A stretch of DNA of 15,923 nucleotides, taken from positions 1 through 15,923 of the forward strand of contig PIVH01000004.1 in NCBI GenBank assembly GCA_003354225.1, given 5' to 3'. Below are positions 1-4,892 of this stretch, one piece after another. The stretch is from Globobulimina sp. (taxonomy: Eukaryota > Foraminifera > Rotaliida). Under the pieces are notes generated by a model. That model ran no database searches. It had not been told where the DNA came from and saw only the letters and a list, made by a program, of their open reading frames with translations. The position numbers were made by a program, and so were the translations under genes. Within the stretch, counting starts at the first letter, position 1. The number at the start of each line of letters is the position of its first letter.

Positions 1-395
1 TGGTGTTTGATTTTGAGCGTTCAGAAATACTACAGGAAACAGAAATGAATTTTGAAGTAGGTTCATTTTCTGAACTAGGTGATAAATTAATTGCATTAGC
101 AATTACATCTGGTAAGAATAAAGATAAAGCAGTACGAGCAAAAGTAGTATATGATAAAAGTGGTTTTACCACATTACCTAACTACACAACATACCCTTGG
201 ATTGAACCAATAAGTTTGGTTAAAGAAGAATCTAAAATTAGAATCTTAGGGATAGACCAAATGGAAAGAGTGAAAGCTGATGAAGCACCAAATTCACCTG
301 AGAATCCTTTTTTAGAAGCTAAAGTACCCGAGACAGGGGCAGTAGCTGATTCCAATGATCCATTTGCAGAAACACCAATTGCTCAAGCAGCATAA
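1..395 (+). CDS. Possible single-strand DNA-binding protein, C-terminal part (5' end outside window)
   Basis: The frame is open to the left edge and ends at TAA 393-395, so this is the 3' part of a gene. The first in-frame start-like codon is a GTG at position 3, which is probably an internal valine. The visible 130 residues hold a mixed region with an aromatic/proline patch (LPNYTTYPWIEP), then a disordered tail rich in Pro, Glu, Asp and Ala with two NPF/DPF motifs, ending NDPFAETPIAQAA. A flexible acidic tail with a DPF-like tip is typical of phage and bacterial single-strand DNA-binding proteins, where it recruits replication partners. The position just ahead of a primase operon fits. I do not see a clear OB fold in what remains, and the tail is not at the extreme C-terminus as it usually is, so the function is a suggestion only. 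The coding call itself is secure. Confidence 0.4.
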   Translation, partial: VFDFERSEILQETEMNFEVGSFSELGDKLIALAITSGKNKDKAVRAKVVYDKSGFTTLPNYTTYPWIEPISLVKEESKIRILGIDQMERVKADEAPNSPENPFLEAKVPETGAVADSNDPFAETPIAQAA

Positions 396-407
396 TTAAG
401 TATATAA

Positions 408-475
408 TGTGAAGACCACAATATAGGATTTTGGCCCTAGATTATTAAGCTTACATACCTATATGCCAATATAGG
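408..475 (+). other. Alternative hairpins with repeated ATATAGG arms
   Basis: A small hairpin TGTG-AAGAC-CACA (408-420) is followed by ATATAGG (421-427). CCTATAT (458-464) can pair with that copy, or with a second ATATAGG at 469-475 across a GCCA loop. The two pairings exclude each other. Both copies of the arm lie in the longer repeat CAATATAGGA. The arrangement resembles an attenuator or switch in the leader of the primase operon, or the 3' untranslated region of the upstream gene. No known riboswitch core was recognised. Confidence 0.4.
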
Positions 476-486
476 AATATACTATT

Positions 487-540
487 AAGGAGTAGAGTAC
501 AAGTACATATATGTACTCAAGGCTCTGCTCTTTATTTAAT
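487..540 (+). terminator. Terminator-like long hairpin followed by a T-rich run
   Basis: AAGGAGTAGAG (487-497) pairs along all eleven positions with CTCTGCTCTTT (523-533), using two G-U pairs, and is followed by ATTTAAT. Inside lies a second perfect foldback, AGTACA/TGTACT (502-507 with 512-517), which competes with GAGTAC/GTACTC (495-500 with 513-518). It could end the transcript of the gene finishing at 395, or be part of the operon leader RNA. The U-run is interrupted by A, so the terminator call is moderate. Confidence 0.45.
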
Positions 541-651
541 AAAAATAAGAAGGAGTGATACAAATCACAACGGACTGTGTACATAATACGAGATACTAAC
601 TACATATTATGAATTAGAACACGCCAGCCCTTTAGTATTCTTCTTATTTTT
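541..651 (+). ncRNA. Structured RNA element A, upstream of the primase operon
   Basis: A perfect 12-bp closing helix, AAAAATAAGAAG (541-552) with CTTCTTATTTTT (640-651), encloses an 87-nt core. Inside are a tetraloop hairpin GTGAT-ACAA-ATCAC (555-568) and a long arm in which CATAATA (582-588) pairs with TATTATG (605-611), flanked by GTGT (577-580) with ACAC (619-622). The core segment 577-604 matches 4353-4380 in element B at 23 of 27 aligned positions with two single-base gaps. The closing helices of the two elements have unrelated sequences. The 3' arm runs into a T tract 15 bases before the primase ATG, so the element could be a stand-alone RNA ended by its own helix, a processed leader, or a cis-regulator. 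It has no tRNA T-arm and fits no ribozyme or riboswitch core I know. Confidence 0.5.
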
Positions 652-666
652 TAATAAATAAACAAT

Positions 667-1656
667 ATGATATACAGTACAGAAAGAATTAAACCTATTA
701 CTGAAGAAAACATTTTAAAAAGAACTACAGAGTATGATATATTTGTTAAATATATAGGTCATACTTTCACAGTAAATTCAAAATTTAGCAGTCCATTACG
801 TAAGGATAAAGATCCATCATTTGGTGTATTCATATCAAGAAAAACAAATAATTTATTATTTAAAGATCAAGCAACAGGTCAATCAGGTAACTGTTTTAAA
901 TTAGTTCAATTAATGGAACGTTTGAGTAGTTACAATGAAGCCTTAAATATAGTCAACTCAGATTTAAACTTAGGATTTTTAGATAGATCAACAAAAGGCA
1001 TACAAGTTAAATCTTATAAAGCAACAAGAACTGATATGCAAATAAAGAAAAGATACTTTGTTAAAAATGATACAAAATACTGGGATCAATTTAATATTGA
1101 TAAAGATACTTTGAAATACTTTAAAGTACATCCCATATCACATGTTTGGGTTAATGACAGAATGGTGTGGCATATTAAAGACACCGAATCTCCAATGTAT
1201 GCATATCAAATATTTAATAAGTTTAAAATATATCGACCATTAGAAAAAGAACCAAATAAATGGTTATCTAATTGTACTGTATATGATATACAAGGGTATC
1301 AACAACTACCACCAAAAGGAGATTTACTAATTATTACCAAATCATTAAAAGATGTAATGGTACTTCATACATTAGGTTATACAGCAATTGCAGCTAATAG
1401 TGAAAATACACTAATACCAGAAAAAGTCATTAAAGAATTATCAAACCGCTTTGAAAAAATTATAGTACTATATGACACAGACTTACCTGGTATACGAGGA
1501 GCTAAATCAATGAGAGATACATATACTCTAGACTGTATACTAATACCTAGAAAATATAATATTAAAGACATTAGTGATTTTATGAGAGATCATAAGATTA
1601 ATAAAACTAAGAAAATGTTAAAAGAATTATTATGGAGAAAAGGAATAAAAAGGTAA
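667..1656 (+). CDS. Phage DNA primase (TOPRIM, DnaG-like)
   Basis: This 329-residue protein is probably the phage replication primase, making RNA primers at the fork. Residues 39-82 (KFSSPLRKDKDPSFGVF, then KDQATGQSGNCFKLV) resemble the template-binding N-terminal domain of DnaG-type primases, but the usual zinc-binding cysteines are missing except Cys76. The TOPRIM domain spans about 217-310: LLIITKSLKD (Lys where the catalytic Glu normally sits), Ser-Glu at 245-246, the metal-binding pair in VLYDTDLPG (Asp270, Asp272), and KDISDF (300-305) near the end. No helicase domain is fused, so a separate helicase is expected elsewhere in the genome. The ATG has no Shine-Dalgarno sequence; the leader is A/T-rich. 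It opens a tight operon and overlaps the next gene by 25 bases. The Lys-for-Glu change also occurs in other phage TOPRIM primases as I recall them, so it need not mean loss of function. Confidence 0.85.
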   Translation: MIYSTERIKPITEENILKRTTEYDIFVKYIGHTFTVNSKFSSPLRKDKDPSFGVFISRKTNNLLFKDQATGQSGNCFKLVQLMERLSSYNEALNIVNSDLNLGFLDRSTKGIQVKSYKATRTDMQIKKRYFVKNDTKYWDQFNIDKDTLKYFKVHPISHVWVNDRMVWHIKDTESPMYAYQIFNKFKIYRPLEKEPNKWLSNCTVYDIQGYQQLPPKGDLLIITKSLKDVMVLHTLGYTAIAANSENTLIPEKVIKELSNRFEKIIVLYDTDLPGIRGAKSMRDTYTLDCILIPRKYNIKDISDFMRDHKINKTKKMLKELLWRKGIKR

Positions 1657-2021
1657 GGAATGCTACTCCTATGATTTATGACGATGTAAAGTTTAAAAGT
1701 AAACTTGAAGTATATTGTTATAAACAATTAAAAGAAGCAGGATTAGAAGCAGATTATGAAAGTAAGAAATATACTTTATTACCTGACTTCGAATATAATG
1801 ATGAAAAAATAAGACCTATTACATTTAAACCTGATTTTCCAGCAAATAACGGTTCATTCATTATAGAATGTAAAGGATTTCCTAACGATGCATTTCCATT
1901 AAAGTGGAAAATGTTTAAATCGTTATTACGTAAGATATTTGGAAATTACGGACCAAGAGTATTTGTAGTAAGAAATCAAAAACAAGTACGAGATGTAATA
2001 AACATATTAAAAAACTTATAA
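1632..2021 (+). CDS. Small PD-(D/E)XK endonuclease (T7 endonuclease I / DUF1064-like)
   Basis: At 129 residues this has the size and motif order of small phage PD-(D/E)XK nucleases. Glu26 lies in FKSKLE, Asp68 in the hydrophobic KPDF strand, and Glu79/Lys81 in FIIECKG, giving the E...PD...ExK active site. T7 endonuclease I, which resolves Holliday junctions and branched DNA, and the DUF1064 family share this layout. The likely role is clearing branched replication or recombination intermediates, or degrading host DNA. The ATG at 1632 lies inside the end of the primase gene; an alternative ATG at 1671 would still leave all catalytic residues. The very basic N-terminus (MEKRNKKVR) supports the longer form as a DNA-binding extension. 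The nuclease fold is well supported; the exact substrate is not. Confidence 0.72.
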   Translation: MEKRNKKVRNATPMIYDDVKFKSKLEVYCYKQLKEAGLEADYESKKYTLLPDFEYNDEKIRPITFKPDFPANNGSFIIECKGFPNDAFPLKWKMFKSLLRKIFGNYGPRVFVVRNQKQVRDVINILKNL

Positions 2022-2025
2022 TATG
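2019..2025 (+). promoter_or_regulatory. Stop-T-ATG coupling junction
   Basis: The stop codon of the nuclease gene and the start codon of the HAD gene form TAATATG, leaving one base between them. The same seven bases recur at 2754-2760 and 3790-3796, and the - strand version TAGTATG joins the two giant genes. With no Shine-Dalgarno sequence, this suggests restart of the terminating ribosome. Confidence 0.6.
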
Positions 2026-2415
2026 ATAATATCAATAGATTTTGATAATACAATAGTCAAAACAGTAGTACATGATACTAATGTTAGAATAAAAAGATTA
2101 AAGTTTTTATCAAAAAAAATAATAAACAGTTTATATAATGATGGTCATACAATTATAATAAATACATTAAGAAGCGACAGTCCAAAAGTAACTAATAAAA
2201 AGGGACTGACCAAAGCAAAGAATTATTTAAAAGAAAAAGGTATTAACTATCACTTTATAAATGAAAATGATCCTCATGTAATAGAAAAATGGGGAGATAG
2301 TAGAAAGATAGCATGTGATATGTATATAGATGATTTAAACATCATACCATTAACTTCATGGCCTATTATATATTTAATTATAAAAATTAAGACATGGCTA
2401 AAGAAAAATTTATAA
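2023..2415 (+). CDS. HAD-superfamily phosphatase-like protein
   Basis: This 130-residue protein has the ordered motifs of a minimal HAD phosphohydrolase. Motif I is DFDNT (Asp6 nucleophile, Asp8 acid/base). Motif II is a Thr at the end of a hydrophobic strand (IIIINTLR, Thr48). A basic motif III region lies around 59-66 (KKGLTKAK), and motif IV is DMYIDD (Asp99, Asp103, Asp104). No cap domain fits in this length. Phage proteins of this type act on nucleotides, on DNA 3' or 5' phosphates, or as the phosphatase half of polynucleotide kinase; the substrate cannot be read here. The C-terminus has a hydrophobic stretch (PIIYLIIKI) that may form the last strand and helix rather than a membrane anchor. 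It follows the nuclease gene after one base and overlaps the next gene by 22 bases, which fits a role in DNA repair or nucleotide metabolism. Confidence 0.72.
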   Translation: MIISIDFDNTIVKTVVHDTNVRIKRLKFLSKKIINSLYNDGHTIIINTLRSDSPKVTNKKGLTKAKNYLKEKGINYHFINENDPHVIEKWGDSRKIACDMYIDDLNIIPLTSWPIIYLIIKIKTWLKKNL

Positions 2416-2756
2416 CAAAAGACTCAGGTAAAAAGAAAATCTATAAATCAGGAATGAATAGAGATTCCGATGAAGGTAAACCTAATTTATATTTATGGTT
2501 ACATAAAGGAATACCTTATAAAGAGCAATTATTAACCAGAATAGGAGCACTAGCTACAAGAGGTGCTGAAAAATATGGTGATAGAAATTGTGAACAAGCT
2601 AATAGTAAAGAAGAATTAGAAAGATATAAAAGTTCTGCAATGAGACATATGTTACAATGGTTAACAGATGAAAATGATGAAGATCATGCAGCAGCAATAT
2701 ATTTTAATATAACTATGACTGAATACGTTAAATATAAAATGAAAAACACAGCATAA
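2394..2756 (+). CDS. MazG-like dNTP pyrophosphohydrolase (DUF5664, dATP/dGTP diphosphohydrolase type)
   Basis: This 120-residue protein matches the all-alpha DUF5664 branch of MazG-like enzymes in conserved blocks and order. These are SGMNRDSDEGKPNL near the N-terminus, RGAEKYGDRN (about 56-65), the helix YKSSAMRHMLQWL carrying the Arg-His pair, and DEDHAAAIYFN with the His and Asn that usually complete the metal site. Members remove pyrophosphate from deoxynucleoside triphosphates, and relatives called MazZ shape the nucleotide pool in phages that replace adenine with 2-aminoadenine. No PurZ homologue is visible here, so ordinary pool control is the simplest reading. The start ATG lies inside the end of the HAD gene, and the next gene starts one base after its stop. 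Confidence 0.78.
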   Translation: MAKEKFITKDSGKKKIYKSGMNRDSDEGKPNLYLWLHKGIPYKEQLLTRIGALATRGAEKYGDRNCEQANSKEELERYKSSAMRHMLQWLTDENDEDHAAAIYFNITMTEYVKYKMKNTA

Positions 2757-2760
2757 TATG
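2754..2760 (+). promoter_or_regulatory. Stop-T-ATG coupling junction
   Basis: TAATATG joins the MazG-like gene to the RecE-like gene with a single base between stop and start. It is identical to the junctions at 2019-2025 and 3790-3796. Confidence 0.6.
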
Positions 2761-3792
2761 ATAAGCGAAAAACAATATTACGCAGAGAAGAGAGTATCCA
2801 GCTCATCACTTAAGTGGTTTTTAGAATCACCTAAAATGTTTAAAGCACAATTAAACAAAGAAATAGCACAGATACAAAAAAGTTGGCTTAATACTGGTAG
2901 ACAAATACATATGAGTATATTAGAACCTGATTTATTTGATAAATCATATGTGTACTTAGATTATGAAATACCTAAAAGTCAGAATCAAAAAGATTTCTGT
3001 GAGAAATATATATCATTCGTTTCACATTCAAAAACAGATAGTGCTGAAGATGCACAATTAGCTAAAATAGGTGCATATAAAGAAGCATATAATACAAAAA
3101 GTAAATCCGAAGATAAAATCAAAGAAGAAGCTGAAAAATTATATAGATCTTTAGGAAAATACATAGATTATCTAGAGAAATCTAAAGATTATAAAGAAGT
3201 AATGAGTAAATCTAAGTGGGATTTAATATCTACACTTAAAGATGAGACTCACAAGCATAAAAAAGCATCTCAATTACTGTTCGATACTACAGAACAACAA
3301 CTAGATGCAGATTATGAATCATACAATGAAAAGGTAATCTTTTGGGAATACCCTAAGAGTAAACTTGAATGTAAATCTATGATAGATAGATTCGTAATTG
3401 ATAAAAAGAACAAAGTTATTAAATTAATAGACGTCAAGACAACTAGTGATTTAGGTAACTTTAATGATTCAGTTGATAAATATAATTATCACAGACAATT
3501 AATGTTCTATTGGATGGCTATTACATATGAATTTAAAGAATTAATACCAGATATAGAAGGATATAAACAGGAAACATATATTGTAGCATTAAGTACTAAT
3601 TCTGAATTACCAGAATGTAAAGCATTTATTATAGATGAAAATACCATGTATCAAGAAGTAAAAGTAATTGACAAGATAATGAAGAAGTTAGCTTGGCATT
3701 ATGAAGAAGATAAATGGGATTATTCAAAAGAATACTATACAGGTAATGGAGAAGAACCACTTATTGAAATAGAAGTAATAGAAATACAATAA
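2758..3792 (+). CDS. RecE-like PD-(D/E)XK exonuclease
   Basis: The 344-residue protein begins with SSSSLKWFLESPKMF (14-28) and GRQIHMSILEPDLF (47-60), the opening typical of the exodeoxyribonuclease VIII (RecE) PDDEXK group, with His51 as the conserved N-terminal histidine. The core is ECKSMIDRFV (Asp210), KLIDVKTTSD (Asp225, Lys227) and YHRQLMFYW (Gln247, Tyr251), matching the RecB/RecE H...D...DxK...Q..Y pattern. Such enzymes digest one strand of double-stranded DNA ends, leaving single strands for annealing or recombination. Residues about 65-190 form a charged, Lys/Glu-rich insertion that is probably helical. A partner annealing protein or ATP-dependent recombinase is expected nearby, but none is visible in this window. 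Spacing is one base to the genes on both sides. Confidence 0.8.
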   Translation: MISEKQYYAEKRVSSSSLKWFLESPKMFKAQLNKEIAQIQKSWLNTGRQIHMSILEPDLFDKSYVYLDYEIPKSQNQKDFCEKYISFVSHSKTDSAEDAQLAKIGAYKEAYNTKSKSEDKIKEEAEKLYRSLGKYIDYLEKSKDYKEVMSKSKWDLISTLKDETHKHKKASQLLFDTTEQQLDADYESYNEKVIFWEYPKSKLECKSMIDRFVIDKKNKVIKLIDVKTTSDLGNFNDSVDKYNYHRQLMFYWMAITYEFKELIPDIEGYKQETYIVALSTNSELPECKAFIIDENTMYQEVKVIDKIMKKLAWHYEEDKWDYSKEYYTGNGEEPLIEIEVIEIQ

Positions 3793-3796
3793 TATG
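3790..3796 (+). promoter_or_regulatory. Stop-T-ATG coupling junction
   Basis: TAATATG joins the RecE-like gene to the following unknown gene with one base between stop and start. It is the third identical junction in the operon. Confidence 0.6.
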
Positions 3797-4306
3797 AAAT
3801 TAAAAAACATAGAAAAGAATCATACATTTAGATTCTTATTTCCATTATTACATGATGGTAAATATAAGGATAATGATTTTTTAACAGAAGGATTTGATGG
3901 AATATATATAGGTGAAAAAGAATATGAAGATAGACTAATACTTATATACAAACCAAACAATACTCAATCGTCTATAGACTTAGATGATAGATTAACATCT
4001 TTATCTACGTTTAACACAGATATAGACCTTAAAGATGGTAGAATAGCATATGTATTTGATACAAATGATACTACCAATATAAGTTTATTTAAACAAGGAA
4101 GATATTCAGAATTCACTAAGGAATTTAAAGATAACTTAATGCACTTCTGGAACTTAGAAATAAACGACCCATTTCATGGTATATTATATAAAACAGAAAT
4201 AGGAGAACAGTACTACAAAGACTTATCAAAGAACTACAGAAACAATACCGCAGAAGGAGAATACTATCCTAAACCAGATATGGAAAAGGAATATAAAGAT
4301 ATATAA
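3794..4306 (+). CDS. Uncharacterised early protein, 170 residues
   Basis: I do not recognise the family. The protein opens MKLKNIEKNHTFRFLFPLL and continues with a strand-rich segment (FDGIYIGEKEYEDRLILIYKP, split around residues 35-54). A central part contains an acidic patch (DLDDRL, then NTDIDLKDGR) and a C-terminal half rich in aromatic and charged residues. No signal peptide, membrane segment or catalytic motif is evident, so it is probably a small cytosolic globular protein. It is the last gene of the primase operon, one base after the RecE-like exonuclease, so a partner or regulator of DNA-end processing is possible but unproven. Its TAA stop (4304-4306) lies inside the left arm of the closing helix of RNA element B, so folding of that RNA and translation of the last codons should compete. 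Confidence 0.7.
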   Translation: MKLKNIEKNHTFRFLFPLLHDGKYKDNDFLTEGFDGIYIGEKEYEDRLILIYKPNNTQSSIDLDDRLTSLSTFNTDIDLKDGRIAYVFDTNDTTNISLFKQGRYSEFTKEFKDNLMHFWNLEINDPFHGILYKTEIGEQYYKDLSKNYRNNTAEGEYYPKPDMEKEYKDI

Positions 4307-4452
4307 GTTTAATTATAACGGAACGAGGGGTGGATCCTATGAGCCGTGCAGGGTGTCATACTACGGGATGACTAGCTAGACCTATAACTATTTCAATATA
4401 GTGTAGTTAGGGCGAAACGATGTCTTACAGAGACCTGTATAATTAAACTTAT
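4303..4452 (+). ncRNA. Structured RNA element B, overlapping the end of the primase operon
   Basis: ATAAGTTTAATTATA (4303-4317) is perfectly complementary to TATAATTAAACTTAT (4438-4452), a 15-bp helix enclosing a 120-nt core that is richer in G and C than its surroundings. Inner hairpins include GTCAT-ACTACGGG-ATGAC (4355-4372), an arm ACTAT-TTCAAT-ATAGT around 4388-4403 and GTCT-TACAG-AGAC (4422-4434). The segment 4353-4380 is related to 577-604 of element A. The core has no long reading frame, no tRNA T-arm and no ribozyme or riboswitch core that I recognise. The left arm contains the stop codon of the upstream gene, so the element is at least transcribed as the 3' part of that mRNA. It may be released by processing to act in trans, protect the 3' end, or regulate the operon. 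Confidence 0.6.
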
Positions 4453-4482
4453 GAAATTGTAGTTTGATTAGTTAGTTAAGTT

Positions 4483-4557
4483 AAATAAAGCACTGTCCGG
4501 TTATACGGATGAGAAAGTAATCAATCGATGTCATGGTCGATCAGTGTTTTATTTTTT
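4483..4557 (+). ncRNA. Three-way-junction RNA element C with terminator-like end
   Basis: AAATAAAGCACTG (4483-4495) pairs with CAGTGTTTTATTT (4542-4554) over 13 bp with one G-U pair. The enclosed sequence gives hairpin TCCG-GTTATA-CGGA (4496-4509), a 14-base linker (4510-4523) and hairpin ATCGA-TGTCATGG-TCGAT (4524-4541). Both hairpins abut the closing helix with no free bases, forming a compact three-way junction. The 3' arm continues as a T-rich run, so the closing helix may also terminate transcription. The linker lacks the hammerhead CUGAUGA/GAAA pattern. Confidence 0.5.
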
Positions 4558-4581
4558 ATAATCAACAAAGATTTTAAATAT

Positions 4582-4616
4582 TAAATACAAGTAATGGTAC
4601 TACAGATATGTATTTA
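4582..4616 (+). other. Leader hairpin ahead of the 83-residue gene
   Basis: TAAATAC (4582-4588) pairs with GTATTTA (4610-4616), and AGTA (4590-4593) with TACT (4598-4601) inside it. The outer arm ends eight bases before the ATG at 4624, where it could affect initiation. It is a short AT-rich foldback that may be chance. Confidence 0.3.
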
Positions 4617-4623
4617 TAAATAA

Positions 4624-4875
4624 ATGAAGAATATGAAACTAAAATTAGCAAATGATCAATCTCAATTAGAGTTTGATGAAAACATGGATATTAAGGAATT
4701 AGATTCTATCCATAATGAATATTTCTTACCTTTATTAAAAATGGTAGATGAACTTAAATCTAATCTATCTGATACACTTGATATAATGTCTACATTAGAA
4801 TGTGACACAAGCGTATATAGTAAAATAGAAGAAGAAGCCATTAAATTATTGGAAGAAATATGCAAAAAGGATTAA
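4624..4875 (+). CDS. Small acidic uncharacterised protein, 83 residues
   Basis: I do not recognise the family. It is acidic overall and predicted mostly helical: residues 22-60 (IKELDSIHNEYFLPLLKM, then a Leu/Ser/Asp helix) and 64-82 (YSKIEEEAIKLLEEICKK) have heptad-like leucine/isoleucine spacing, suggesting a short helical bundle or dimer. There is no membrane segment or signal peptide. The ATG at 4624 follows an A-rich leader with no Shine-Dalgarno sequence; a second ATG at 4633 is equally possible. It lies after the structured RNA gap and 17 bases before the coiled-coil gene, so the two are probably co-transcribed. An antisense frame covers the same span but has no coding character. Confidence 0.6.
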   Translation: MKNMKLKLANDQSQLEFDENMDIKELDSIHNEYFLPLLKMVDELKSNLSDTLDIMSTLECDTSVYSKIEEEAIKLLEEICKKD

Positions 4876-4892
4876 ACACATAATAAAATATT

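Noticed and set aside
396-666. tRNA genes in the first gap
   Set aside because: No GGTTCGAATCC-type T-arm or cloverleaf with a 7-bp acceptor could be placed; the foldbacks have other geometry.
1377-1571. Short - strand frames antisense to the early genes (1377-1571, 4662-4865, 4841-5035, 6419-6703)
   Set aside because: They lie opposite well-supported genes, give hydrophobic shadow peptides, and none has a promoter or family motif; 6419-6703 also crosses the bidirectional terminator.
4303-4452. Group I intron, or group II domain 5, remnant
   Set aside because: ACAGAGACC and GAGCCGTGC superficially recall intron core elements, but the other core elements are missing or in the wrong order, and the element lies between genes.
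4453-4482. Bacteroidota-type promoter (TAnnTTTG) before element C
   Set aside because: GTAGTTTG at 4459-4466 is near the consensus but has one base too few between TA and TTTG, and no matching -33 box; not enough to call.
4483-4554. Hammerhead ribozyme
   Set aside because: It is a three-way junction with GATGAG and GAAA nearby, but two of the three junction strands have no free bases, so the CUGAUGA/GAAA/UH core cannot form.
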